From the NCBI GenBank assembly GCA_947034895.1, contig OX344762.1, positions 44,186,760 to 44,250,759 of the forward strand: DNA of 64,000 bases. Direction: 5' to 3'. The notes below the pieces were generated by a model, which worked only from the letters and a program-made list of their open reading frames with translations, searched no databases and was not told where the DNA came from. Source of the DNA: Rhytidiadelphus loreus (taxonomy: Eukaryota; Streptophyta; Bryopsida; Hypnales; Hylocomiaceae). This document shows, piece after piece, positions 47,900-62,987 of this stretch. A program made the position numbers and the translations under genes. Each line of letters opens with the position of its first letter. Position 1 is the first letter of the stretch.

Positions 47900-49635
47900 A
47901 CACGTCCGCAGTCCACTGCCAATCCACCCCCGAGAAACGATTTAATTTGACACCGGGTAATTGTGCGCGGAGAAAGGCGAAGAAAGGACCTCCCCGGAGA
48001 CGACGACGACGACACTCCCGCCAGAGAAGCCAGCAAGTCCAGCCAGAGTCCCAGACGACTTGCACCAGAGCTTCCCACACTCATCACCTGCATCCATGGC
48101 TATGGCGATCCTCGATGGCCATGTCCACCACCTACTTTGTGTAAGCTTAGTCTGCACAGTAGCAGCCTGTTCTTCTCCGTCGTTGCTCCTCTAAGTTAGT
48201 CCTTCTCTTCCTCGTTGCCGCGATCCCGCAGCGGCGTGAGTCCCGTTTGCCGTTCTTGCGCGTTGCGCGTCGTTTCGCAGCGTTTTCCGGCTCCCCTGGG
48301 GTTTGGTTTGGTGGTGTGGTTGGAAGAGGCCGTGATGCGAGAGTGAGTGAGTCATTAGTGTGTTGTTAAGAGGCGTTGCAGTCTGGGTGGCGTCTGGAGG
48401 CGTGCGGGCGCGTTGCAGTCCGGGGAGCGGCATGTGCGAGGTGCAAGAGGTGGTGTCTCTTGGAAACGGCCTTTTAGAAGCGTGAGGAGGGGGAGGAGTT
48501 GTTCGTGTTGCTGTTTGTTGAGATCTCGCGGGTCTCTGAGTAAGTGGAAGGCTGTTCGGGAAGAGTTTGAAAGGATCTCGGAAGGTGGAGTGCAGTCGAG
48601 GTATGCGACGGAAGCTGTGGAGGGGAGAGGTGTGAGGGTGTGTGGTATGGACGGGAGATGGCGGGCAGGGGAGACGGTGAGGAGGGGAGCAAGTGAGTGC
48701 CGGGGACAGGTGGTGGAGTAGCGCATTTGGTTTCCCGAGGGTTTCTTAACATGTAAGGTTTCTTTCATGCTGATATTGAGTGCCGACTACAATTTGCTGC
48801 GCGACTAGGAAACTTCCAGTGCCGATGTTATGTGAAGGCGTCCATAATCCGTTCTTTTCTGGACCTGGATTTCTGGCTCTGTCGTGATATCCATGAGAGA
48901 CTGCACTTCTCGACAATGTTCCTGATTGATTGGGTTTCGAATATCTTAGCCAAAGTGTTACCTGCAGTACAGTTTTCGCTTCCCGAGGCTTCCTCCCTAA
49001 ATGCGATGCTTACATTGAATGTCGAGTACAATTTGCTGGACACCGTGGAGGCCTCCAGTGTCTATTTGAAGTCACGGCGTATGTCTTATGCATACCATCC
49101 GCTCCTGGATTTCTGACATTGTCGCGATGCCATTGACATACATATTAAGTGCTTGTGATGGTTATGGCTTTTCACCTCACAGCCTTCTTTCATTCGTGTG
49201 ACCTTGCATTCGCGGCACATGTTCATAATGCTCGTGAGTGGCGGTGTTTGTTCGTGGCGATGGATTTGTCAACTTATTCTTTGACTTAACTTTCGGATAG
49301 GTTACTGCCGTTGATAACCAACAGCTCACATAATTGCGGTATCATGTTTTAACACGTAATCTGTGAAGAATTGGAGAGCAGAAGCATGTGCATTCAATAG
49401 GTTCCGCGGGATTTAAAGCTTCTCCATTGTTATCGATGGATGCTTCTTCGTGATGGCTTGCAGGAAGAGATCGTCCAGCTTTCGGAGAGTTGGAAACTGA
49501 TTTGTCTTTTGTTTGCATATTTGGTTGGAATGCAGCCGTGAAGACCGTTATTGAGCGCCGCAGAAGACATTTTAATTTAGCTTTGATCGAAAAGAGAGGT
49601 AGCAGGGATTTGCCTCTCGGGACTCTGTGCCGCGT
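47900..49635 (+). promoter_or_regulatory. GC/CpG-rich promoter and leader region of the GSK3-like gene
   Basis: A 1.7-kb CpG-rich interval with (CGA)n-like runs near 48000-48012 precedes the kinase start codon. Several short upstream open frames exist, and GA-rich and purine-rich stretches occur at 48480-48720. A plausible leader intron has its donor at 48141 (GTAAGC) and its acceptor ending at 49463 (TTGCAG), which would remove most of this interval. Plant GSK3 genes often have a leader intron, but this one is inference. I cannot place a transcription start. Confidence 0.35.
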
Positions 49636-53125
<3,490 letters not shown>

Positions 53126-54229
53126 GTGATGCCCGGAGTGCCGCTGGAAACTCTACTTTTTCAAAAGTGTCCCCTCCTGTGAGGACTGGTCAGCTTTGTT
53201 GAAGGGCATTATGGGCTCTCCTTTCTGTCTACTTTGCTCACGTTCCGTCAGCCAGTCTGAATCGGCCCCCTGCTTTTGCTCTTTTTATCCAAGGGGAACT
53301 GACTTAGAAGATGTTTAGCATGTTCCAGTTGTCAGGAAAGGTCGTCCTCTGTTATTAAAGGCCTGCTGTTATGAGGCTAGTGAACCTTAGCACTCTTAAA
53401 ATGCGGGAGTTTGCAATGCTTCCCAGTGTGGGTTCTCGATGTACCTATGGGAGGGCTCTCTGTGCATGTATATTTATGAGAAATGTGCGTCTACGCGTAT
53501 CCTCACGAGTCTGAGCGTGCACTGAGTGGCGAGCCCATGCAAAAGGGCAGCGAGCCGAGATGTTACCGTAGTGAGGCTCAGTTGGGCTGTTCCATATAGG
53601 GGCCTTCTGGGTGCTGGAAACTTGGTAGGAAATGTAACGGAATCCAATGTGGGCCTGAATCACAATGTAATCTTCTTAGGAAATTGAAGTGTGTTTATCC
53701 AATTTTCCCAATCATTTGTAGGTCGCTGGTCAAAGAGCGTCTCCCGTTTTTTCGGTACTGGTATCCCGGTCTATTCGAGTAGGGTCTCCTGCTCAGCTAC
53801 GGTGGTGGTCGCTAGTACAGTAAGTTATTGCAGCCGTCCGGTCAAGTCTCGAGGGGCAGAGACCGTTTCGCCCATTTGGAGCTTCTTTTGAGGGGGCTAG
53901 CATTGTGATTGGTCAAAAGTTGGGGAGCTGTCTTTCATGGCTTTTCACTTTTGTCCGGACAAGTTTGGAGAATGGTACGGGGCATCGGATATAATTGGGT
54001 GGACTTGGTGTTCTTGTCCAGATGTGGCTGTAGAAAGAAAGTTGAAAATTGATGAGTATGACTTTTTACACTATATACGGTAGAGATTGGAGATTCTTGT
54101 CATTTGGATTAGGAAATGACTCATATTCCTGCCTACGCGGTAGCTCTTGTATTGTTTAGATATGTGCTTGAACATGGCTTAGGTTCTTGTGTTTGGCGAT
54201 TATTTTCATCGGTGTACCGTTTATGAGGT
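53126..54229. other. Region downstream of the GSK3-like gene
   Basis: The first several hundred bases keep the gene's balanced composition and probably hold the 3' UTR, but I see no canonical AATAAA close by. From about 53900 the composition drifts toward AT-rich. No second gene is supported. Confidence 0.4.
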
Positions 54230-54345
54230 TACGCATCAAGTCTGCAACCAGAAATTTTGGGAAACCTATGGTCACAAATAGGTGCCTATGTCCAGAATCT
54301 TTGAAACTTATAACTAGTGCAAAAATGCTTGAAAAAAACTCAAAA
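54230..54345 (+). repeat. Copy of the dispersed core seen at 42.0 kb
   Basis: Shares, in the same orientation, ATAGG(T/G)(G/A)CCTATG and GCAAAAATGCTTGAAAAAAA followed by CTTGTGTT with about 41990-42075. It is a more diverged copy with no visible ends. Confidence 0.5.
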
Positions 54346-55724
54346 TCTCTTGTGTTTTGTGTTCTGTCTCTGAGAAATGATCAAATAATAATTTTGATTA
54401 CAAAATCTTATGAGAAATGTAGACCAACTTTTAAATGGTTGCTTTTAGAGCAAATTTGGTTTTTCATTGAATTGGGTTTAGGCTATGGTCAAGACTTGTG
54501 TGGCGGAGAATATGGATGAAAAAATTATGTGTGCTTATGTGGTAATACTTTTTGTAAGGGGAGTTATGTGGTGGTCAAGTTTCTTGGATGATCTCAATTC
54601 TTGGGATAAGAAATTAAAAATATAAATGTTCCAAACAATTTTATGTGCACATAGCCTCTACGTTTTACACTAAAACATTCAATTATTATGATTATCGAGA
54701 TTTAATTTCCTATGAAGTGAAGTATATATACGAGTGAGATAAATTGTTTCATATGTATATGGGTTTTCAAAGTAAATTTATGTCCTTGAATGTAAAGTGA
54801 TCCACTTTTATAAATGTCACATACTTTTTTACCACTCATGTGGAATTGCATTTTTCATATTCACATCTTTTTATTGTATTGGTGTTGGATTGCTCTAAGC
54901 TTTTTTAAAATTTATTATACTTTCATCTTGGTGTCCATTCTTAATTTGTAATCTCTTGATTCATTGGTCATAGAGTTGCCTATATTTATCTTTGTTTTCA
55001 ACAACTTATCTTTGAAAGGCGGGTCCTTAAGTTTTTTACAATGACCATTTTGTCTCATTTTAATGATTATGGCCTTAGTATTTTTAAATTTAGGATAATC
55101 TATATATAAGAAGTAGGTGAGGATCTGATTGCTCAACATGTTAATCTAAAGAATGTAGATTATCTTCAAGTCGACAATAAAATATTAAATAGAATGCATA
55201 ATAATTATTGGTAGACCTTGATTTTCAAAGGATCTAGATTATCTTCAAGTTGAGGATTCATTTTATACCAAATGCAATGAAGGTAGTCATAGTCTAGTAC
55301 TTCTAAAGGTACAAATTATTTTTGCGTCAAGGATAACTCATACACATGTTGTATAAAGTCTGCATCAAATTCATCGACTACTTTGTAATTAGGATTTTAC
55401 ATTGACTTCAACTCCACATAACTTCATAGAAGTGATGTATGTGAGGCATTTGGATAGCTACAATTCGTTAGATTTCTCATTATCTGCAAGGTGAGGATTT
55501 GTCATTAATGTGATGTTTAGTACACATTCAAAAATATTTGCTTGTTTGAGACATCTACTATTTGAACCTTCAGTTGAAGAATATGTTTTAATTGTAATTT
55601 AGTTGAATGAGACATGCATTGCTTCATGCATCTTTTTTTTATCCTTTGCTATATTTACATAGGATGGTCTTTAGTTTATCTTTGAGTCAAAGGTAATTCC
55701 TATAGATAGAGTTGAGTGATGTAG
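54346..55724. other. AT-rich intergenic DNA
   Basis: No gene is supported. The phrase GATTATCTTCAAGT recurs at about 55160 and 55230, suggesting a short diverged duplication. Confidence 0.4.
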
Positions 55725-57210
55725 ATGTTATCTCACCTTCATTTCAATGATTGTTCATGCAGAATGGACTCTCAAGCGTTATATGAGCTTGCTATTTCCA
55801 TACTACTATTGCTAATAGGGGTTGCAGCATGCAAGGGTATTCCTCGAGCATCTTGGAATACAAAGTGGATGACCCTTACTAACGAAGTTGGGCAAGACAT
55901 GGCAAAAAGCATCTATCATAGTGTCGATGCCGACTTTGTCATCGACACAAATGGAAAACCTCTAGGTGAAGACCATGTTACAAATTATGGAGTCCCTATT
56001 TGAGGTTGATGTTCTATCTGCTTAGATGTGGTCAATGCACTCCTAGCATATCAAGTGAATGTTTCTTAGTGGCGCTAGTTTGTATGATCATGACCAAACT
56101 TACATCTACAACACAACCATCAATGTATCCTCGAGCGAGTGTTTGTGTCTATGAGTGAAGCCATGTGTTCTCTAATTCATATTGACGGTGGAGTATACTA
56201 TCAAAAGTTACGTTTGCTTGACATGCACAAGCAAAACCACCTTAATGAATATAGAAGGGATATGATTACCTTGGCTTCTTATGAAGTTTGTGGTACACCA
56301 TCCATAGAGTATCCAAGGCTACCTATACATGTATAAGGAGAAGGCAAAGAATGATGAAAAATTGGGGCATTACAATATCCTTAGGATGAAAAAGCCTTGA
56401 ACACACTTTGTAAGCTACGACCACTCTTCGATTATTGGTGGAGGATAAAGCAAATCCAATGTTGCACAAATCAAGAAATCTTGAGTTAAGAGAGAATTTT
56501 TTTTCCATAGTCCTATTGTTAGCATTTTGGTGGAGGGACAAGTTGTTAGAGATCAACAATGTGAACTTCTCATTTCAACTGCAACATATTTCGACTAGGA
56601 AGTTGAATAACATTTAGCAAGTATCTTTCCTTGAGATCACTCCAAAGCCTTGAGGTGCCAGTTTTGCATGTTGTAGAACGTGCGATAGGCTAAAGCAACT
56701 AAAAACTACTTGCACTCTACGGTCATAAGTACATGAAATATGGACTAGAAAATTGAAAGAACACCTTGAGGGTCAAAGGACTCCTAGGAAGTTGTATTAT
56801 GCAAATTGCATGATGTTTGACAAGTATCTTGACAAGGTTTTGACTATAATTCATGACAAATGGATCACTCAAAGACAACCTTTTCCTATTACTTTTACAA
56901 GAATACAAGAACCAATTCTTACATGAAGATGTTGGTTGCTATCATGGGTATGATTGCTCATCGACATGGAGATGTGCAATTTGCGTACTATGGCTTGGAC
57001 ATTTGTCTGATAGACTCAAACCATACCGTGGGGTTCATTGCAAAATTGTTGTGAGATTTGGAGTCCCAACCAAACATTGCTGGTATGCAAGTGCCAAGCG
57101 GGGAGTGGGGATTAGTGAGTGCGAAGCATAGATCATGGATGAAAAAGAAAAAAAGGCAAGAAAAAAACTTGAAAACTTGAGTGCATCAATCAATATTTTT
57201 GTAGAATCAT
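55725..57210 (+). pseudogene. Unrecognised broken coding region, transposon-like
   Basis: Open pieces occur in order on one strand. 55753-56001 reads from MDSQALYELA through WNTKWMTLTNEVGQDMAKS to DTNGKPLGEDHVTNYGVP. 56139-56336 follows. 56860-57210 contains MLVAIMGMIAHRHGDVQFAY, then GFIAKLL, a TGA at 57052-57054, and then DLESQPNIAGMQVPSGEWGL in the same frame. The single in-frame TGA and the fragmentation suggest decay of a once longer protein, possibly a transposon or retroelement protein. I do not recognise the family. No termini are identified. Confidence 0.4.
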
Positions 57211-57239
57211 TCAAGATTTAGGATGAATTTCCCATGAAG

Positions 57240-57500
57240 AAATTTACAAGGATTTGTGGAAAATTGGGATGGAAGGGTTTCGAGGATGTATATGGGAGGA
57301 GATGAAAAGATTGGATGAAACTAGGATTTAGAGGGGATGAAAAAATTGTATGAAGAAAATGTATGAAGAAATTGTATGAAAGTAGGACGGGAAGGTGGAT
57401 GAAAAATTGGATGAAAGAAGGATTTAGGATGGATGAAAGTAGAAGAAAATGTGGATGAAAAATTGGATGAAGGTAAAATGTAGTGGCTGAAAATAATGGA
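57240..57500. repeat. GGATGAAA-type short tandem repeat
   Basis: Irregular repeats of GGATGAAA and GTATGAAGAAA with units of about 8-14 bp. Open frames on the minus strand (PSFIQSFIHPP-like) are artefacts of the repeat. Confidence 0.75.
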
Positions 57501-60304
57501 TAACAAGGCAAAAAATGATGGGCTTAAAAAAATGGATTTAAATAGTAGACCAATTATATGAAAGTACAAGGACAAATAAATGAAAGTACATGAAAATAGA
57601 GAGTAAAGTTAAATCCTAATGTGCATGAAAGAACAATAAAAAATAAGTGGACAATAGATGAAACATTGTCATCTAGTTGAGGGTTATCTGTGAATAATAT
57701 TATTTTCAACAAGTTCTTTGGTTTAGGCAACATGACCAAGGCCACTAAAAGGAATAGGGCAAGCGGTTTAAGGTTTAGTTCATTAAATTATAACTTTGTT
57801 GTCATGCATATAGGGTGTCATAAGTATATGACTCAAGATTTTACAACTACGATTTAGGGCCGTTTCAGATGCAAATGAGGGTTTAGGGTACCATGTCACA
57901 TTTATAGGGTACTGTACCTATCACCATGGGCGTCATGTCAAACTAGATACTGCGTGTATCTATTACTGTGGAGTATATAGTTTTAGGGTGCAGAGGTGCA
58001 TGCTCGTATATTGGCCAAGTGAAACCGAATCGAAGACACAAATGTTGTTTTGTCATGTGTCCGTAACTCAATTGGCCCTTCTTCTAGTATTAGACACTTT
58101 TAGAAAAAATTGATCATGCATTCAGTACGACTCATGTTTACATCTACATAAGGTTCAATGCAAAATTTTAGTAATGCAAGTAGTGGCGCTTTTAGTCTCA
58201 CTACATTTTCATTGATGAAAACATGACATCTGTAAATATAGGGATGTGAGTACCATATTTGTCACTTGGGACTCATAATTTTTTTTTTTGAACTTTTTAT
58301 AGTTTTGAGTATAGTTCATTATACAAAAAGCCCTAAAAAGAGTGTAAAATCAAATAGGTATGTCACATATAAACATAGCATTTGGTCCTATTTTGAATTA
58401 TTTTCCTATAAAAGTACCTAATCCCGCGTGTAAATAAGGTAAAACCCCACAAATTGTACATAGTAGTGTGGTTTGGTAGAAACACCCAATTGTCTAAACA
58501 TGTTGTTCATGTGAATACAAACTGGCTAAAAATGGTCCGAGGAGACTATGTGAGAACCCTAAGATTGTTTCCCTAAAAAAGGTTTCAATTTCCCCATTCC
58601 ACCATCGAAATAGTAGAAAACCCAATTATTAGCTTGCAGGTGAAGAAAACTCAAGACAGACCAAAGAAGGGCATCTAAAACCTAAGTATGGTGATTTGAA
58701 GTGGGAATCATGCCAAGAGTCCAACAGTTCAATTGGTTTGCCAAGATTTCCTTTCGTTTGAAAGATTCCCTATTTACCAGAAGTTAAAGGAGATAGCGGG
58801 ATTTGATTCTCCTTTAAAAAGGTGCAAGGCAAGAAATCTAAACTTGCACATGTATTGTGGAATTATATGAGAGATTCCACAAAGAGTCTTGGGTTTTTTT
58901 AATCATCTAAAGATCTTTTTCCGAGCGGTCAACTACCTAAACCTACAATGGAAAATTCATCGAAATTATCCGAGGTGCGGTAAAATCTCACTAAAAATAA
59001 TCATAGCTTTTTTTATGTTAATAATGTGCTTTAACAAGTTTCGTAGTGTTTTGATAGTCAAAAGTATAAAAAATAAACAAGATCCTCCAAGACCGGCGAA
59101 TTTGAAGATTTAATGTGGAGTTGACCGGCGTATAGGGAGCGCACGGAATCAGAATGAAGTCAAAGCGGGGTATTTTCTTACTCCCTTACACCTACTAAAG
59201 AGACTAGGATAGTTACTTTTCATAGAAAAGTCAAATTCCAAAAGTTGGATTTTTATCCCGTTTTCGGTATTAAGTTGTCACTAGGTTCTTTGCGTTTTTG
59301 AGGTAGAGAAAAGGGGTGGGAGGTTCTTTAGGTCTAAAAATGGCCTTTTTTAGCCAATGGAGTAATCCATTTGTGATTTGGAGTTAATCTTCAAAATTTA
59401 GAAATAGGACCAACGTAGAAAGTGAAAAATAGAAGATTAGGATGAAAATCTTAAATGATAAGATTACACTAGGTTAAAGAGGGGGGGGGGTGAGTGCCCT
59501 TAGAAGAGTATTTAAGGGCACTCATTTTCCTCTCATTCTACCTCTTAGGTTCAATTTGAACCGCCTTGTTTTAATTTTGGGTCCATTTAATTGGATTTTG
59601 GCCATTTTAGGCCACATTGCCAAATTCTCTTATTTTTGGAGCATTTCGAACTCCTTTGTTGTTGTTTCTCAAGCTCTCTTGAAGGGCTTGGGGTCCCTTC
59701 AAGCTTAGCTATCTTTTTTTGCATTTTTGTTGAAGTTTTTGGAGCGTTAGTGGGTGTTTTGTTCAAAGTTGGTATCTTGTTGAAGTTTTTGGTGTTTATT
59801 ACAAACATTTGTACTAATCCTAGAAAGTTTTCTTTCCTTATGACTGGCGTTGCCACTTAGGGAAGACCTCTAGTGCTTGATTTGAGTGTTTTTGAGTAGT
59901 AACATTCTTATACTAATTTGTTGTTTTGTTTGTAGTTTGTACTAACTTTTAGACTAAAACGTGCGTAGCTTTGTTTCTGTACTAACAAAGTTTTATTTGT
60001 TGTCTACATTTTCCCTTGTCCCATTTGGGACGGCGAAGCTTTGACTTCGGGAATTCAAAAATTTGTTTAGAGTTGTTATAAGTGTCAAAAACACGGTGAA
60101 GCTTTGGCTTTGTGTGTTTAGAGTGTCTATAGAAATTTTGTAAATTCCAAAATCACAGCAAAGCTTTGAACCCCCTCCTCTTATACCTCTTTTATGTTAG
60201 TAAAACCATTTAGCTTTATTAGTAGATGTTTAGCCAAATAAGGAATCTCTTTGTATTAGTATTTAATTAGAGCCGAGGCTAAAAGTGAAGGAAAGTAGTG
60301 ACAA
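57501..60304. other. Intergenic DNA, possibly part of a retroelement
   Basis: No gene is supported. A ten-base G run lies at about 59480-59489, and a TATTTAAGGGC box at about 59509-59519 is followed by pyrimidine-rich sequence, resembling a promoter of the kind found in long terminal repeats. I could not find a matching second repeat, primer site or polyprotein, so no element is called. Confidence 0.35.
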
Positions 60305-60956
60305 TATAAATTTGAGTTTAGAATCTCAAAGTAGAGGTTGAGAGCTCTCTAGAATCATAAGATATGTAAAGATCCGAATTGAATTGAGTAAGTTATGAGT
60401 GGATGAAATTTTTAAACACTAATTAGAGACTGAACTTCATCTGTGCATAACTCTTAGTAGGAAAGTCCAAATTACAGGTGTCTTATAGTTTCAAAAAGCT
60501 CATAAGAGGATCTATTCATTGAAAACTACAAACTTCTAAAAATAATAATTTGTCAAAATACTAACTGAAAGCTAGAACACATAGAAGTAGAAGTAGAGAG
60601 AAGAAATTTAGCAATTAGAAGAAGAACTAGTATAAATTTGAGTTTATAATCCCAAAGTAAAAATTGAGAGCTCTCTAGAAACATAAGATATGCAAAAATC
60701 TGAATTGAATTGAGTAAATTATGAGTGGATGAAGTTTTAAGAACTAATTAGAGATTAAACTTCATCCGTGCATAACTCTTAGTAGGAAAGTCTAAATTAC
60801 AAGTGTCTTCTTGTTTCAAAAAGTTAATAAGAGGCTCTATTCATTGAAAACTAAAAACTTCTAAAAATAGTAATATGTCAAAACACAGATCGAGAGCTAG
60901 AACACATAGAAGTAGAAGTAGAGAGAAGAAATTTAACAATTAGAAGAAAAAATTAG
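60305..60956. repeat. Tandem duplication with a 326-bp period
   Basis: Two adjacent copies (60305-60630 and 60631-60956) are about 90% alike by eye. Each contains TATAAATTTGAGTTTA, GAGAGCTCTCTAGAA, AACTTCATC(T/C)GTGCATAACT and AGAAGTAGAAGTAGAGAGAA. They are non-coding. Confidence 0.9.
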
Positions 60957-62400
60957 AGGATAGAAACATCAATTAGCATCAAAGAGCATAGAAATTAGTT
61001 CCCTAAACTCACCACTCTTTCACTTAATTAGCCTAAAACTACAATAGAAAATAAAAATTGAATTCAAAAACTCAAATAGAATGATAGTTTGTGTTTGAAC
61101 AACAAAAAATTTAGATCGTTTATAGTTGTGGGAAGGGAAGGAGAAAGGACTAGAAGGAAAAGATTGAGAGGAAAGGATTGGGTGGAAATCTTGGAAATCA
61201 CCTTGAACCAATAAATGTAGATAGAAGGTAGTCAAAGTCAACCTTTGGAATAGTAAGAGAAACAATGTTAGAGAGAAAGAAATTGCAAGAAAAAAAAGAG
61301 ATTAAGAAGTTCAAAGAATTGGCAACTTGTAATAAGAAGCCAATTTCAAGCCGTCGGAAAAATTACCAAACAAATCCAAAACATGGCGAATAATGGGAAG
61401 TTTGAAGGATTATACAACTACCTACACAATGACATCAATTTTGAGGTAAGTTACTAGCTCCCACTTATACTTTTTTATTATAAAAAGTAAACATCTTTAA
61501 GTAGGCCCGAATCACAAGGCTATGTCAGAGTGCTTAGAATAGGTATTTTGTACAATTCAAGTAGACAAAATTGTAGATCTTATTTAGGGGTTTTTGAAAT
61601 CATATCACACTTTAGAATCAGAGTTAAATTGAGCAAGATATGGTTGGATGAAGTTTGGTGGTAGTTTTGGATGAAAGTGAGTAACTTTCATCCTTCAAGG
61701 ACAAGAATCAAAATTTAACTAGAAACTAAAATCTAAAGGACAGATCAAAAATCCAAAGTGAATTTTGCATTGTGAATTGATAGGAAACTATGGATGAAGT
61801 TTAGAAGGATAAATTGGAGTTCAACTTCATCCACTTGAAAATTTTATCTAGGAATGTCCGAATGTAAAGGTTTTTAACAATTTGAAAAGTTAATTTTAGA
61901 AACTACTAGAATCCGAATTCCAAACTCTAAAAATAGCATCTTCACATTAGTTCACAATAGAAGGACCAAGACTTGAACTCTAAGTAAGTAATAATTTAGA
62001 ATCATTTGAAGACAATCAAGGTAACAATTAGGTTTATCTCTCAAGAAGGGAGGTATTTAAGAAACCCAAAACCAACCCAATCCTTCCAAAATACTTCAAC
62101 CATCAATAGTTAGGGAAGGATGAAGTTTGGATTAAAGAATGGATGAAGATGCCCAAGAATCATCCATTAGGGTTTAAACTTGGGACATGAATAGAAGATA
62201 ACATTTTAAGGCTAGGGTTGAAATTTCAGACTCAATTGGAATAATCTATGCATAGTAAAGGGTGGATGAAGTTTAGTTAGCTTATTGAAGGCACCAACTT
62301 CATCCGGTCATAACTTCTTGTAGGAATCTTCAAATCTTTCAAGACTTAGGTTTTTGGCAATGGCATGCTCTAAACTACAAGTTGGATAGGTTGGTCTTAG
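60957..62400. repeat. Diverged further units related to the 326-bp repeat
   Basis: The order GGATGAAGTTT, AACTTCATCC, then TAGGAA(A/T)(G/C)TC recurs at about 61640-61700, 61790-61860 and 62260-62330, in looser form. This suggests that an older array extends to about 62.4 kb. The interval between units has no recognisable gene. Confidence 0.5.
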
Positions 62401-62987
62401 GCTTTAAGTTCTTTTCCACAACGACTTCATAGGTTAAGAGTTGTTTGGAATCGGTCGTGTTAATTAGAGTAATATTTTGTCATTTCTTTTAAGATTAGGA
62501 ACCTAAACAAAGATTCATTTCTTGGAAGGCACAATGGACCGACGTTAGGCACCCGTAGGAAATTATTGTAAATACTAGAACATGATTGTGCATGCTGATT
62601 TACTAAGGGGGGATAAAAAAGCGCTCACAAGGGACTGACTTCTATATTGGAACAACAACCTAATTAGGTCCCAAATGATTTAGTATGCCCCTGAGTAGAA
62701 TTAGCTTCACTTCATTGAAGCTAAAACTAGAAGCATGAATAAAGATGTCTACCATACACTATACCTACAAATTACAATGAAAATATAATAAAGATGCTTA
62801 CAATTTGCCCAACTTCCACGTTTATCTAAGCGACTCAACTTCATCTTCTTAATATAATAGGTGCACTCTGGAAAAGATAATATTGTAAGCATATAATTGT
62901 CAATCCGAGGCTTTATCCCCGACCTCAATGAAATAATGCAACCAAATCCCGGATGAGGAACCATTGTCACTCTTTGAATGCTAAAAT
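62401..62987. other. Intergenic DNA
   Basis: No gene is supported. It lies directly downstream (in minus-strand sense) of the unrecognised coding relic that follows. Confidence 0.4.

Noticed and set aside
58400..60300. Possible LTR retrotransposon promoter near 59510 (TATTTAAGGGC)
   Set aside because: No second repeat, primer-binding site or reverse transcriptase could be found in the window.
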